NCBI GenBank assembly: GCA_947426305.1
Contig: CANEDP010000013.1
Location: 1 to 39,969 of the forward strand
Direction of reading: 5' to 3'
Length of the DNA: 39,969 bases
Source: an uncultured Clostridia bacterium
GTDB taxonomy: Bacteria; Bacillota; Clostridia; TANB77; CAG-508
The number at the start of each line of letters is the position of its first letter. Positions within the stretch are counted from its first letter, which is position 1. Position numbers and translations under genes: made by a program. The notes beneath the pieces were generated by a model. It was not told where the DNA came from. It did no database searches and was given only the letters and a program-made list of their open reading frames with translations. Of this stretch, positions 15,899 to 25,230 are shown one piece after another.

Positions 15899-17086
15899 TT
15901 AGTTAATCTCTTGCAACGCTTCAATTCCCGGCAATTTTTTACCTTCCAAAAATTCTAGTGACGCTCCACCACCTGTTGAAATATGCGTAAATTTCTCTGC
16001 TAATCCTGCTTTTTCAACAGCAGCTGCTGAATCTCCACCACCGATAATTTTTACTGCTTCAACATCTGCCAAAGTTTGCGCAATTGAATTGGTTCCCACT
16101 GCAAATTGTTCAAATTCAAATAGCCCCAAAGGTCCATTCCATACAACTGTTTTTGCATTTTGCAATTCTTGCGCGTATATTTTTATGGTTTCTGGACCGA
16201 TATCAAATCCTTCCCAACCATCTGGAATTTCTGTGTATTTTACATCTTTGCTTTCCGTATCTGCAGCAAATTCTTTACCAACTTTTGTGTCAACTGGTAG
16301 CATGAATTTAACCCCTTTTGCTTTGGCCTTTTCCATTAATTCTTGTGCTAAATCTAATTTATCTTCTTCACAAATCGAATTTCCTACATTGTAACCCATT
16401 GATTTAAAGAAAGTATATGCCATTGCTCCACCAATTAGTAAAGTATCCACTTTTTCTAACAAGCTGTTGATCACTCCGATTTTATCCGAAACTTTCTTTC
16501 CACCTAAAATAGCAACAAATGGTCTTTCTGGATTTTCCAAAGCAGTTCCTAAGAAATTCAACTCTTTTTCAATTAAGAATCCAGATACTGCTGGCAAATA
16601 ACTTGCAACACCTGTTGTTGAACTATGTGCTCTATGCGCTGTTCCAAATGCATCATTAACAAACACTTCTGCTAAGTCAGCAAATTTTTTCGATAATTCT
16701 TCATCATTTTTCTCTTCTCCTGCTTCATATCGAACATTCTCAAGTAACATGACTTCTCCTTCTTTTAATTCAGAAGCCAATTTTTTAGCATCTTCTCCGA
16801 CAACATCTTTGCTTAATTTTACTTCTTTGCCTAATAATTTAGAAAGTTCGTCTGCCACAATATTCAAAGAAAATTCTGGCTTTACTTCTCCCTTTGGACG
16901 TCCTAAGTGCGAACATAAAATAATTCTGCAATGATTTTCGATTAAATATTGAATCGTTGGTAAGGCAGCAACAATTCTTCTGTTGTCTGTAATTTTTCGA
17001 TTTTCATCATAAGGTACGTTAAAGTCGCATCTAACTAATACTTTTTTACCTTTTAAGTCAATGTCTTTTACGGTTTTTTTATTCAT
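15899..17086 (-). CDS. pgk: Phosphoglycerate kinase
   Basis: Transfers phosphate from 1,3-bisphosphoglycerate to ADP. Substrate-binding motifs [13 protein letters not shown] and [10 protein letters not shown], the hinge [12 protein letters not shown], the nucleotide site [12 protein letters not shown], and the C-terminal [11 protein letters not shown] and [14 protein letters not shown] are all visible. It is 395 aa, normal. It lies downstream of gap, separated by a strong palindrome. Confidence 0.98.
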   Translation of the reverse strand: MNKKTVKDIDLKGKKVLVRCDFNVPYDENRKITDNRRIVAALPTIQYLIENHCRIILCSHLGRPKGEVKPEFSLNIVADELSKLLGKEVKLSKDVVGEDAKKLASELKEGEVMLLENVRYEAGEEKNDEELSKKFADLAEVFVNDAFGTAHRAHSSTTGVASYLPAVSGFLIEKELNFLGTALENPERPFVAILGGKKVSDKIGVINSLLEKVDTLLIGGAMAYTFFKSMGYNVGNSICEEDKLDLAQELMEKAKAKGVKFMLPVDTKVGKEFAADTESKDVKYTEIPDGWEGFDIGPETIKIYAQELQNAKTVVWNGPLGLFEFEQFAVGTNSIAQTLADVEAVKIIGGGDSAAAVEKAGLAEKFTHISTGGGASLEFLEGKKLPGIEALQEIN

Positions 17087-17123
17087 TTTGGTTTCTCTCC
17101 TTTTATTTATTTTTTTAATGGCA

Positions 17124-17151
17124 TAGGGGCAGGGGTAGAACCCTGCCCCTA
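17124..17151. repeat. GC-rich perfect palindrome between gap and pgk
   Basis: TAGGGGCAGGG (17124-17134) pairs perfectly with CCCTGCCCCTA (17141-17151) around a six-base loop. It is far more GC-rich than its surroundings and related to the degenerate copy at 6403-6440, so it looks like a dispersed REP-type element. As RNA it could protect or separate the gap and pgk messages. Confidence 0.7.
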
Positions 17152-17175
17152 CACATTAATTTTGTTTCGGCATGT

Positions 17176-18192
17176 TTAATTTAATTCAGCAAAATATTTG
17201 ATAGTTCTTACCATTTGGCTTGTGTATGAATTTTCATTGTCATACCATGCTACTACTTGAACTTCATATAATCCATCAGCTACTTTTGTAACCATTGTTT
17301 GTGTAGCATCAAATAAAGAACCGTTTGTGATTCCAATGATATCTGAAGATACTAATGGTTCCTCTGTGTATCCAAATGATGCACTCTCTTGTGCTTTCAT
17401 GGCACTATTGATTGAATCAACTGTTACATCATTTCCTTTTACAACAGCAATTAAAATCGTTGTCGAACCTGTTGGAACTGGAACTCTTTGTGCAGAACCG
17501 ATTAATTTTCCATTTAATTCTGGAATAACTAATCCGATTGCTTTTGCAGCACCTGTTGAGTTAGGAACAATGTTTACTGCAGCTGCTCTTGCTCTTCTTA
17601 AATCAGCTTTTCTGTGTGGTCCATCTAATACCATTTGGTCTCCTGTGTAAGCATGAACCGTTGTCATAATTCCTGATTGAATTGGTGCATAATCATTTAA
17701 GGCTTTTGCCATTGGTGCTAGGCAGTTTGTTGTACAAGATGCTGCTGAGATAATCGTATCTTGTGGTGTTAGAACCTTTTCATTAACACCAAAAACAACA
17801 GTTGGTAAATCATTTCCTGCTGGTGCAGAAATAACAACTTTTTTGGCTCCTGCTTTAATGTGAGCAGATGCTTTTTCTTTAGTTGTATAGAAACCTGTAC
17901 ATTCTAATACAACATCTACTCCGATTTTTCCCCATGGTAAATCGGCTGCATCTTTTTCAGCATATATTTTTATTGTTTTTCCATCAACTGTGATAGAATC
18001 TTCTCCTGCTTTAACTGTATCTGCTTTTTCATATCTTCTTTGTGCAGAATCATACTTTAATAAATGAGCAAGCATATCTGGGCTTGTTAAATCGTTGATT
18101 GCAACAATTTCATATCCCTCTGCTCCAAACATTTGTCTAAATGCAAGACGTCCTATACGTCCAAATCCATTAATCGCTACTTTTACTGACAT
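17176..18192 (-). CDS. gap: Glyceraldehyde-3-phosphate dehydrogenase, type I
   Basis: Oxidises and phosphorylates glyceraldehyde 3-phosphate with NAD. The Rossmann motif [16 protein letters not shown] starts the protein, and the catalytic Cys is in [30 protein letters not shown] closes it. The start is the Met before [10 protein letters not shown] with AGGAGG upstream; a longer frame to 18225 overlaps an inverted repeat. It is 338 aa, normal. It is first in the gap-pgk order. Confidence 0.98.
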   Translation of the reverse strand: MSVKVAINGFGRIGRLAFRQMFGAEGYEIVAINDLTSPDMLAHLLKYDSAQRRYEKADTVKAGEDSITVDGKTIKIYAEKDAADLPWGKIGVDVVLECTGFYTTKEKASAHIKAGAKKVVISAPAGNDLPTVVFGVNEKVLTPQDTIISAASCTTNCLAPMAKALNDYAPIQSGIMTTVHAYTGDQMVLDGPHRKADLRRARAAAVNIVPNSTGAAKAIGLVIPELNGKLIGSAQRVPVPTGSTTILIAVVKGNDVTVDSINSAMKAQESASFGYTEEPLVSSDIIGITNGSLFDATQTMVTKVADGLYEVQVVAWYDNENSYTSQMVRTIKYFAELN

Positions 18193-18205
18193 AAAATCCT
18201 CCTTC

Positions 18206-18225
18206 TTGATACTTTTTCGTATCAA
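18206..18225 (-). promoter_or_regulatory. Inverted repeat in the gap leader
   Basis: TTGATAC and GTATCAA form a 7-bp inverted repeat just upstream of the gap ribosome site. A TATAAG (18262-18257) lies upstream, with TTGAAA at a short 15-base spacing. The repeat could be an operator or an mRNA-stabilising hairpin; no CggR-type gene is in view. Confidence 0.4.
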
Positions 18226-18298
18226 ATCACATTTTAGTTTTTACAACTGTCCTCATCTTATACCAATTTCTATTTTTTTTCAAGCCTTTTTTTTAAAT

Positions 18299-19444
18299 TT
18301 ATTCTACTTTTATGTTATAAATCGTTTCATTCCCTGCAAAGTCTACTACTTTGATTTCATATTTTCCTGATTTTTTAATCTCGTAAAAATTTTCTTCTTT
18401 ACTCTTTGGTTCTTCATATTCTGTTGCAAAATCAATTGAAAATTCTACAATATCCAATATTTCATCGTCCTCATCATACAAATAAGCATGAATCATATAA
18501 TTAGGATAATTGGTGAGATTGAATTGAGAAAAGTCAATTTGGGCTTTTTTATCTACAATTTCAGCTTCTTTCCAGATAACCTTTTTTTCGTTAAAAACAT
18601 TCCATATGGCATACTTGATTTTTGTAGTAGAAGATTCCATATCATAAAATGTAGCCTGAAATTGATTTTCTGTTTTTTGCGAATCAATTGAGCCATAATA
18701 ACTGGTTTTAGTGGTAATTTCACTTTCATCTAATATATTTCCTAAATTATCCAACGCTTGCACTTTTAGCAAATATTCTGTACCCGCTTTTAAACCAGCA
18801 AATTGATATTCTTTTTCTGTTGATGTAGCATATAATTGATTATTGGCATAATATTTATATTTTTTTGCATTTTGCGGATTGGCTTTGATTTGCAGAGTTA
18901 TTTCTGATTTCGTTTTTCCAGTTCCATAATATTGCGCACAATCGTAATATACGCCTTGACAAGCTAAGACTAATTTATCTTCATATTGATTAATTTCAAT
19001 TTTTTCAATTTCGTCATTGTCTGAATAATCAAGAATTAGTGGTGCTTTATATGTTCGGCCATTCTCACAACCAATTATTTGGGGCGGTTCTTTATCAATA
19101 TTGTCAACACCATATTCTACTGTCGTACAATTACCTGAAATATCTCTAATTATGATTGTTTTGCTTTCATTTTGTGTAACCACTTTTGTAAGCGTTTTTT
19201 GATCTTCTAACAATTGAAATCCACTCACTTGCTCTATTTCTTTATTAGCAACAATCGTTACCGTAACGTTTTGATTTGTCTGTTCTTCTGTCGAATAACT
19301 AACTTGACAAATTGGCTGATCATTATCCCTGCTAAATTCTGCAATTGTTTCTTCAAAATAATAGGTATATTTTGCATAAATCTTGCCAGAAAAAACAATT
19401 AATCCAATAACTGCTAATGCTACAATTTTAATAAATTTTGACAT
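18299..19444 (-). CDS. Secreted surface protein with Fn3-like and GBS-Bsp-like domains
   Basis: A signal or anchor helix (residues 5-24) is followed by beta-rich extracellular sequence. A fibronectin-III-like stretch (about 200-250; LKAGTEYLLKVQALDNLGN) and a GBS-Bsp-like repeat (about 258-325; ATFYDMESSTTKIKYAIW) are recognisable at the pattern level. The C-terminus (KSGKYEIKVVDFAGNETIY) looks Ig-like. It is the last gene of the TasA/SipW run, two bases after the previous gene, so it probably joins the extracellular matrix or surface. Confidence 0.6.
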   Translation of the reverse strand: MSKFIKIVALAVIGLIVFSGKIYAKYTYYFEETIAEFSRDNDQPICQVSYSTEEQTNQNVTVTIVANKEIEQVSGFQLLEDQKTLTKVVTQNESKTIIIRDISGNCTTVEYGVDNIDKEPPQIIGCENGRTYKAPLILDYSDNDEIEKIEINQYEDKLVLACQGVYYDCAQYYGTGKTKSEITLQIKANPQNAKKYKYYANNQLYATSTEKEYQFAGLKAGTEYLLKVQALDNLGNILDESEITTKTSYYGSIDSQKTENQFQATFYDMESSTTKIKYAIWNVFNEKKVIWKEAEIVDKKAQIDFSQFNLTNYPNYMIHAYLYDEDDEILDIVEFSIDFATEYEEPKSKEENFYEIKKSGKYEIKVVDFAGNETIYNIKVE

Positions 19445-19445
19445 A

Positions 19446-19928
19446 TTATTTCCTCCTTTGAATTAGTTTGATTTTTAATTTTATTTGTAATTCATCCGCC
19501 ATTTCATCCAATTCAAGCCACTCCAAAACTAGTTTAAATTTTCGGCTTTCTTTAATCGATTTTTTAATGTGCAATATTTCACTCTTTCCATCTATCAATT
19601 CAATTTTTTGATTTGTTGCACAATCAATTAACTGATAATTTACTGGAAAATTATCCACCGAATTTTCGATTTCGATTTGATAGTCAAAATCTATTTCATT
19701 AACTTCGTTTTCCTGATAATTATTTAAGCAAAATTTATATTCCATTGGAAAAGATTTTTCATGAATTTGCTGTTTTAACATTTCATTTTTTTCTAGCACA
19801 ATAATTGGTTTTAAAATCTCAGAATGAACTCCAACTTCTGTACTTTGAACATTTTGCAACATACTAATACAATTGATTATAATTACAAATTCACAAAAAA
19901 GCAGTAATAATTTTCTACTTTTCTTCAT
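19446..19928 (-). CDS. Small secreted protein of the TasA/SipW cluster
   Basis: I do not recognise a named family. A positively charged start and hydrophobic helix (residues 6-25) indicate export. The rest is beta-prone (about 130 residues, ending KIKLIQRRK). It lies two bases after sipW and two before the surface-protein gene, so it belongs to the same message and may be an accessory matrix subunit, as TapA is for TasA in Bacillus. That parallel is inference from position. Confidence 0.5.
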   Translation of the reverse strand: MKKSRKLLLLFCEFVIIINCISMLQNVQSTEVGVHSEILKPIIVLEKNEMLKQQIHEKSFPMEYKFCLNNYQENEVNEIDFDYQIEIENSVDNFPVNYQLIDCATNQKIELIDGKSEILHIKKSIKESRKFKLVLEWLELDEMADELQIKLKIKLIQRRK

Positions 19929-19929
19929 A

Positions 19930-20397
19930 TTATTTCTCCTTTATTAATTTTGTAGCATAAATTATAGCCCAAATTACAAAGTAAGCAATGATTGCACTTT
20001 TCAAATATTGCATTACAAAAATTCCTAAAATTTTAGAGTGAAAAATTACTTTTCCTTGAATAGCTTCTATTGGTACACTAGAATCTGCAACTTGATTTTT
20101 GTCTCCTTTAGCAATAAAATCATATTCATCGATTTGCACAATTCTGTGTGTGATTAAAAATTCATTCGAATTTTCATAAGTCACAATATCGTTTATTTCA
20201 TAATTATCACATTCTTTAATTAGAATAAATTCTTGTCGAAAAATGGTAGGTTCCATACTCTCTGTAAGCACAATTAAAATGCCATAGTCACCAATTTTTA
20301 CAACGCAATCTTTCTTAATAAATTTCGAATAGCCTACTAAACTTAACGCAATTCCTAATAAAACCAAAACTACATTTTGAACAAATTTTTTTATCAT
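19930..20397 (-). CDS. sipW: SipW-type signal peptidase I
   Basis: SipW-like peptidases process TasA-type matrix proteins. Visible are the N-terminal membrane helix (8-25), the catalytic serine in TESMEPTI, and ITHRIV with the histidine that replaces lysine in the ER-type (Ser-His) class to which SipW belongs. FIAKGDKNQVADSS is the conserved domain E. A C-terminal helix (135-152) follows. It lies directly downstream of a tasA-like gene. Confidence 0.85.
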   Translation of the reverse strand: MIKKFVQNVVLVLLGIALSLVGYSKFIKKDCVVKIGDYGILIVLTESMEPTIFRQEFILIKECDNYEINDIVTYENSNEFLITHRIVQIDEYDFIAKGDKNQVADSSVPIEAIQGKVIFHSKILGIFVMQYLKSAIIAYFVIWAIIYATKLIKEK

Positions 20398-20407
20398 ATT
20401 TCCTCTT

Positions 20408-20465
20408 AACTTTCTGCTAAAAACATTATTTTAATATTCTTAGCAGAGAGTTAAAACTCCCTGCT
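20408..20465 (-). promoter_or_regulatory. Three-arm alternative hairpin between tasA-like gene and sipW
   Basis: On the minus strand three arms follow each other: AGCAGGGAGTT (20465-20455), AACTCTCTGCT (20452-20442) and AGCAGAAAGTT (20418-20408). The middle arm can pair with either outer arm, allowing a G-U pair in each case. The two hairpins exclude each other, and the second ends next to the sipW ribosome site. This could set sipW expression relative to the matrix protein. Confidence 0.55.
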
Positions 20466-20513
20466 AATACATAATAAGGTTTTTAAATTGGATATAATTT
20501 TAAATTTTAAATT

Positions 20514-21146
20514 TTAGATTGTAGGTTTTAGCTTTTGCGTTCCTACAACTTTTAGAGAAAAGGTATAATCATATTGATTTTCTTTTCCTGCTACTGTGCC
20601 TGTTCCAACTGCTGTATCTTCTGCGTCTTCTTCTGATATTGTTTTGTCATCGCTTATCGTTTCATATGGCCAAATGCAACAAATTGTTACATTTTTTACT
20701 TGGGTAGAATCTGATTTTAAAATCGTTCCGTGTAATTCTTCTCTTGCTAATTCTTCTAAAGTAGCATACATTTCCGTTGTATTTCCATCTACAATTGCTT
20801 GAAATAACATATTACTTGGCTTATGTCCTTCTTCTGTTGCTTCAATCGAATAATCTACATCCACTTCTGAACCGCTTGCATCCAAGTCAATTTCTACTCT
20901 TCCATCAAATCCTGGAGCAATTTTTCCTTCTTCTAATGTAACTTCGCTCATTATATCTGATAACGCAATTTTTCCTGTTTCTGCATTAGTTAATCCGTCC
21001 ACATTAAAACTCCATTTTGCAACTTCAAGAGCCGCTTTTGCTTGATAGCTTGAATAATATTTAGCTAGTGTAAAACCAATTAATAAAACAAGTAATGCCA
21101 ATACCATCCATATCGAAAAAAACATTTTTTTCTGTTTTTTGTCCAT
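20514..21146 (-). CDS. TasA/camelysin-like matrix protein
   Basis: TasA-family proteins form extracellular fibres. The N-terminal helix (11-28) ends in GFTLAKYYSSY, the typical SipW-processed type of leader. The mature part starts KAALEVAKWSFNVDG, a strong camelysin/TasA signature, and continues with beta sandwich sequence (GFDGRVEIDLDASGSEVDVDYSIEA region). At 210 aa the length fits. GGAGGGAGG precedes the ATG. It is followed by sipW and two secreted proteins, and an XRE regulator lies upstream. Confidence 0.8.
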   Translation of the reverse strand: MDKKQKKMFFSIWMVLALLVLLIGFTLAKYYSSYQAKAALEVAKWSFNVDGLTNAETGKIALSDIMSEVTLEEGKIAPGFDGRVEIDLDASGSEVDVDYSIEATEEGHKPSNMLFQAIVDGNTTEMYATLEELAREELHGTILKSDSTQVKNVTICCIWPYETISDDKTISEEDAEDTAVGTGTVAGKENQYDYTFSLKVVGTQKLKPTI

Positions 21147-21564
21147 AGCCTCCCTCCTTTCCTTGTAAAATATATTAATAAAAGTTAAATATTTTTAACG
21201 TATTTCTTTTAAGTTTCTATAAATTGCTGGGGGCAATATTTAAATGAACTATAAAAAATTATACAATTAAAAAGATTCTAGTTTTTATACTATTTTAGGG
21301 GGATATAATATACTATTAACTATACATAATTCTCTTTTTGGGAAATATAAATTTCGGAATTGAAATTTATTTTTCAGATTAAAATGATACGTTAAAAAAT
21401 ATTTAACTTGAACGTATTATAACATCATACTTTTCATTTGTAAAGTGTTTTTTGAAAAAAATTTTATTTTTATTCGACATTTTTCGCCAAACTTCTCTCA
21501 AACGCCTAATTTTTCAGGAAAAAAATACTGAAACTAATTTCATTTTTTAGTCTCAGCACCTTTT
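21147..21564 (-). promoter_or_regulatory. Long regulatory region upstream of the tasA-like gene
   Basis: 418 very AT-rich bases with no gene. Two near-identical palindromes in opposite orientation, GTTAAATATTTTTAAC (21184-21199) and GTTAAAAAATATTTAAC (21391-21407), each flanked by ACGTAT, lie about 200 bases apart and could be paired operators forming a loop. A TATAAT (21263-21258, minus) with a poor -35 lies between them. The neighbouring XRE protein is an obvious candidate binder, by inference only. Confidence 0.5.
21518..21556 (-). terminator. Terminator of the XRE regulator gene
   Basis: CTGAGACTA pairs with TAGTTTCAG (one G-U pair), followed on minus by TATTTTTTTCC, just after the XRE stop codon. 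Confidence 0.8.
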
Positions 21565-21888
21565 TTACTTCAAAGTATCTGCAATATTTTCACATAATTT
21601 TATATATAATTCTTTATGATCCTTTGACAAGGATCCCAATATTTCTGAAAAAGCTTGATTTGCATTATCATTATTAATCCCTCTTACTAACGTATCCAAA
21701 TTTAAATCTAGTACCTCTGCTATATTGGCTAAAACTGCTAAACTACATATACTTGTTCCTCTTTCGATTTCACCAACATGAGATGTGCTCATTTCTATCT
21801 TTTCTGCCAACTTTTCTTGTGTGAATCCCAATTCTAATCTTTTTTCTCGAATACGTTGTCCCATTGCTTTATAATCTATCTCATACAT
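21565..21888 (-). CDS. XRE-family regulator, SinR-like in position
   Basis: A helix-turn-helix lies at residues about 8-62: MGQRIREKRLELGFTQEKLA, EKIEMSTSHVGEIERGTS. The C-terminal 40 residues are helical, as in dimerising XRE regulators. The start is the Met preceding YEIDYKAMGQR, with AAGGAGG upstream, giving 107 aa; the longer frame has no ribosome site. It lies upstream of a tasA-sipW cluster in the same direction, the place where SinR-like control would be expected. Homology to SinR itself is not shown. Confidence 0.75.
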   Translation of the reverse strand: MYEIDYKAMGQRIREKRLELGFTQEKLAEKIEMSTSHVGEIERGTSICSLAVLANIAEVLDLNLDTLVRGINNDNANQAFSEILGSLSKDHKELYIKLCENIADTLK

Positions 21889-21951
21889 TTGCAAATCCTC
21901 CTTAATTATATTGTATACTGATAAAAAAATTTTATTAAGAATCCATAACTG

Positions 21952-21980
21952 TTGAAACTTGTCCAAAACTGTGATATAAT
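21952..21980 (+). promoter_or_regulatory. Promoter of the zinc-ribbon microprotein gene
   Basis: TTGAAA, a 17-base spacer, then TATAAT on the plus strand, followed after about 25 bases by AAGGAGG and the ATG at 22015. Confidence 0.8.
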
Positions 21981-22014
21981 GTATTTAGTTAATTTTTTTA
22001 AGGAGGATTTTTTT

Positions 22015-22197
22015 ATGAGATATTGTGAAAAATGTAGAAGAGCTATACATCCTAAGGAGGAAACATATCGAGGATTATGTTTTGATTGTTACAGAGATTA
22101 TTTATATGAAAAAATTGAAGAAATGGGAAAAAGAAAACCTGAACCAGAAAAAAAGGAAAGTTTTTGGGATAGCATAAAAAAGTTTTTTAGAAAATAA
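22015..22197 (+). CDS. 60-aa zinc-ribbon protein
   Basis: Two CxxC pairs (CEKC near residue 4 and CFDC near residue 22) suggest one bound zinc. A basic, amphipathic tail follows (KKESFWDSIKKFFRK). The start has AAGGAGG eight bases upstream and a consensus promoter; a longer frame to 21952 overlaps the promoter and is rejected. It is transcribed divergently from the XRE regulator, and a weak hairpin with T-tract follows. Function unknown; such a tail can bind membrane. Confidence 0.7.
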   Translation: MRYCEKCRRAIHPKEETYRGLCFDCYRDYLYEKIEEMGKRKPEPEKKESFWDSIKKFFRK

Positions 22198-22236
22198 AAA
22201 ACACCAGATCTTTCTGATGTTTTTTGAGGTTACAAA

Positions 22237-24330
22237 TCACTCCTCTTTGATAATATTTTTGCTTCCTAAGTAAGTTGCCATAAAATACGCCCCATAAATC
22301 ATTCCCATGACTACCACCGTTCCAATAATCGATGGCAACAAATCTTTTTTGCTTGCAATTCCAGACAAAGTAGAAAGTGCAAACTGAATGCCAAACACAG
22401 AATGAATCACTGCCAAAACAAGTGGCACTCCAAAAAAGATACCGATTTGTTTGAATAAAGCATTATTGATCATTTTTTCATCACAACCAATTTTTCTTAA
22501 AATGGTATATCTTTGTTTATTATCAGAACTTTCAGTCAATTGTTTTAATGCTAAAATCGCAGAACTTGCAATTAAAAAGATAATTCCTAAATAAATCGCA
22601 ATAAACGTAATCATTGTTACCAAACCAATGCTTGCTTCAATAATAGAGATTTTGGTGAGTCCATCAATTTGCAACTCTTTTTCACTTAGATTGTTCAAAA
22701 AGTTGGATTGTTCTTTATCAGCGAAAATCTTCTCAATTTCTTCTTTTTCTTCTTCTGTTTCAACATTGTAATTGGCTGCCAAAAAACATTGTTCTTTCAT
22801 GTCTTCTTTTAAATCGCAACTATCTGGCACTAAAATAATTCCAGTATTCACATGGCTTGTCGACATCACAAGAAAGCCACTTTTGCATTCGTTGTATTTG
22901 GCAGTATATGTTTTTCCGGCAATTTCTAGTTCGTAATTTCCTTTTGCCAAAACTTCATCTCGTATTTTTTTCTGACTTTCAAAATCACAAAGCACGATAT
23001 ATTCATCATCTTGCAATTCATATTCCTGAATTCGATACAATTTCGCAATTTTGTTATAATCCGAAATTTTGACAATTTCTTCTGCCGTGCCATACATCAA
23101 ATTTGGAAATTGGGCACGGATTTCCTCGATTTTCTCTCCGAAAAATTTCTCCCAAGTCAAGTTATTATCTGCATAAATCGGAATTTCTATAATATCTTTT
23201 AATAAATTCATGTCAAATTCATTGTTTTTCAAAGTTTCTTGGATGGAAACTCTCGAATCTTGCCTTTGCAAGTCTGTATAAACAATTTCTTTTCCGCTAC
23301 GGTTTGTTGATTTTTCTGGCAAATTAGCGGTTTTGTATAAATTAATATCAACTGGTGTCATTTCAATCAAATCGCGTTGCATGGTATTTCGTAAGGCTAA
23401 ACTGGAGGATAAAATCGTAATCGTCATAAAAAGCATCAAACAAATCACACTCATGCTCACAACCATGGTGTTGATTTTATTATTGATTTGTCTTAAAATA
23501 AATAGATTCGTATCTTTCAAATACGTTTGTTTCATGGTTTGTACAATTTGCAAAATGAAACCAGATAGCGACCAAAACACCAAAACCGTTCCGGCAATTC
23601 CCATTAAAATTATTTTTAATATTTTATCTGCTGTATTTAAAGAAGTCGCATCTGCACTTACTTTCCAATAAGCAAATCCCAATAAAATGACTGCTCCTAG
23701 AAAAACGAAAATCGACAAAACCGGATTTTTCATTTTTACTTTTTCATTCTTCTTGCTCGCATTTAGCAAGTTAATCAATTTATAGCGTGAAATCGTCATA
23801 GTATTAAAAAACATCACAGCTACATACATAATAGCAAAATACACACAAGTTTTGATACAAGCTGTTTTCGAGAACACAAATTCAAATTTACTCATATCCG
23901 CTTCAAACAATTTTGAAACCAAAATCGACATAAATTGTGAACCAAAAACGCCAACTCCTAAGCCAACCACAAGAGAAATCATTCCAACAAAAATCGTTTC
24001 CATTAAAATAATAGCTGAAATTTGCTTTCTTCCCATTCCTAAACTCATATAAATACCAAATTCTTTTTTACGCCTATTAATCAAAAAGCTGTTGGCATAC
24101 ACAATCAGTAGCCCCAAAACGACTGCGACAAACACCGAAACCATGCCAAGCATTTCTATCATTAATTGAATCATTTGTCTTTGTGAAGTCGAAACTTGTA
24201 GCATAGCCTCTTGACTATCTAACGAGTTAAATAAATAAAAAATGGCAACTCCCAAAACCAAAGTCAAAAAATAAATCGTGTAATCTTTGATGCTTTTTTT
24301 CATATTTTCAAAAGATAACTTAAATAACAT
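22237..24330 (-). CDS. bceB: BceB-type ABC transporter permease
   Basis: BceAB-type transporters remove or sense cell-wall-active antimicrobial peptides and pass the signal to a paired histidine kinase. This 697-aa protein has the FtsX-like layout: an N-terminal helix (17-37), blocks of helices near 58-215, a large external domain (about 330-535) between helices 8 and 9 in the usual place, and terminal helices. NRRKKEFGIYMSLGMGRKQI is the family cytoplasmic loop. It overlaps bceA by 11 bases. It has no in-frame CGG, unlike the other three genes of the module. Confidence 0.9.
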   Translation of the reverse strand: MLFKLSFENMKKSIKDYTIYFLTLVLGVAIFYLFNSLDSQEAMLQVSTSQRQMIQLMIEMLGMVSVFVAVVLGLLIVYANSFLINRRKKEFGIYMSLGMGRKQISAIILMETIFVGMISLVVGLGVGVFGSQFMSILVSKLFEADMSKFEFVFSKTACIKTCVYFAIMYVAVMFFNTMTISRYKLINLLNASKKNEKVKMKNPVLSIFVFLGAVILLGFAYWKVSADATSLNTADKILKIILMGIAGTVLVFWSLSGFILQIVQTMKQTYLKDTNLFILRQINNKINTMVVSMSVICLMLFMTITILSSSLALRNTMQRDLIEMTPVDINLYKTANLPEKSTNRSGKEIVYTDLQRQDSRVSIQETLKNNEFDMNLLKDIIEIPIYADNNLTWEKFFGEKIEEIRAQFPNLMYGTAEEIVKISDYNKIAKLYRIQEYELQDDEYIVLCDFESQKKIRDEVLAKGNYELEIAGKTYTAKYNECKSGFLVMSTSHVNTGIILVPDSCDLKEDMKEQCFLAANYNVETEEEKEEIEKIFADKEQSNFLNNLSEKELQIDGLTKISIIEASIGLVTMITFIAIYLGIIFLIASSAILALKQLTESSDNKQRYTILRKIGCDEKMINNALFKQIGIFFGVPLVLAVIHSVFGIQFALSTLSGIASKKDLLPSIIGTVVVMGMIYGAYFMATYLGSKNIIKEE

Positions 24331-25088
24331 CGCTCAAATCACCTCCCAGAAGTGTCTGTACCTCTATGATTTTTTCAAAAAACTGTTTTCTTGTGTCATT
24401 TCCTTTGATTAATTCATTGAAAATTTTGCCATCTTTGATAAATAAAATTCGGTTCGCATAAGAAGCAGTAAACGCATCATGAGTAACCATTAAAATCGTT
24501 GCTTGCATTTGCTGATTTAAGTATTCAAAATTTTCCAATAACTGGCGACTAGATTTCGAATCTAATGCACCTGTAGGTTCATCTGCCAAAACTAATTGTG
24601 GATTGGTAATCATCGCTCTACAAGAGGCAATTCTTTGTTTTTGCCCACCCGATACTTGATATGGATATTTCGCCAAAATTTCACGAATTCCCAATTTTTT
24701 CGCAATTTCAATCACTCTTCGGTCAATTTCATGTGGACTCACTCTTTGAATGGTAAGTGCTAAAGCAATGTTTTCATAAGCTGTAAGCGTATCTAACAAA
24801 TTGAAATCTTGGAAAATAAACCCCAATTCTTCTCTTCGAAATTTGTTCAAGCGATTCCCTTTTAGTTTCGTAATATCCTCTCCATTAATGATAATATGTC
24901 CACACGTTACTTTATCAATTGTAGAAATACAATTCAGCAAAGTTGTTTTTCCACTTCCGCGATGCCCCCATAATTCCAACAAATTCACCTTTGGAGACCT
25001 CAAAACTAATGTTATCAATTGCCTTTGTTAAATTGGATTTATTCCCATAAAATTTCTCAATATTTTTTACTTGTAAAATCTTTTCCAT
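24320..25088 (-). CDS. bceA: BceA-type ABC ATPase, needs a +1 shift at CGG (24959-24957) in Walker A
   Basis: ATPase partner of BceB. Frame 0 begins at ATG 25088 with AAGGAG upstream and encodes MEKILQVKNIEKFYGNKS and VSKGEFVGIMGAS, then meets CGG at codon 44. Skipping its C restores GASGSGKTTLL, an intact Walker A. Downstream in the +1 frame are LGFIFQDFNLLD (Q-loop), VSGGQKQR (signature) and LVLADEPTGALD (Walker B). The product is 255 aa, the family length. The second-frame start at 25018 gives WGHRGSGKT and no N-terminus. A 16-bp palindrome at 25165 and TATAAT (25121-25116) lie upstream. Confidence 0.85.
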
Positions 25089-25164
25089 AAAAAACTCCTT
25101 TCATGCTATGGCTTTATTATAACTCAAATTCCAACCATTTTCCATCGATTTGGCTTACGAAAAG

Positions 25165-25180
25165 CTTACATTTTTGTAAG
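25165..25180. promoter_or_regulatory. Probable BceR operator before bceA
   Basis: The perfect palindrome CTTACATTTTTGTAAG lies about 45 bases upstream of the bceA -10. A partial half-site CTTACG sits exactly 11 bases away. The same 16 bases recur at 27136 and 29674. Confidence 0.75.
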
Positions 25181-25194
25181 GTTCTTATCATACA

Positions 25195-25230
25195 AAAACT
25201 AGAGCAAGATTCGTCTTGCTCCAGTTTTTG
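25195..25230. terminator. Bidirectional terminator between bceS and bceA
   Basis: AAAACT-GAGCAAGA pairs with TCTTGCTC-AGTTTT around TTCG, with A/T tracts on both sides. It separates bceRS from bceAB transcription. The rest of the gap (25231-25386) holds no convincing gene. Confidence 0.85.

Noticed and set aside
24957..24959. Simple reassignment of CGG to another amino acid
   Set aside because: A reassigned codon would keep the frame. Here the reading frame changes by one base after each site.
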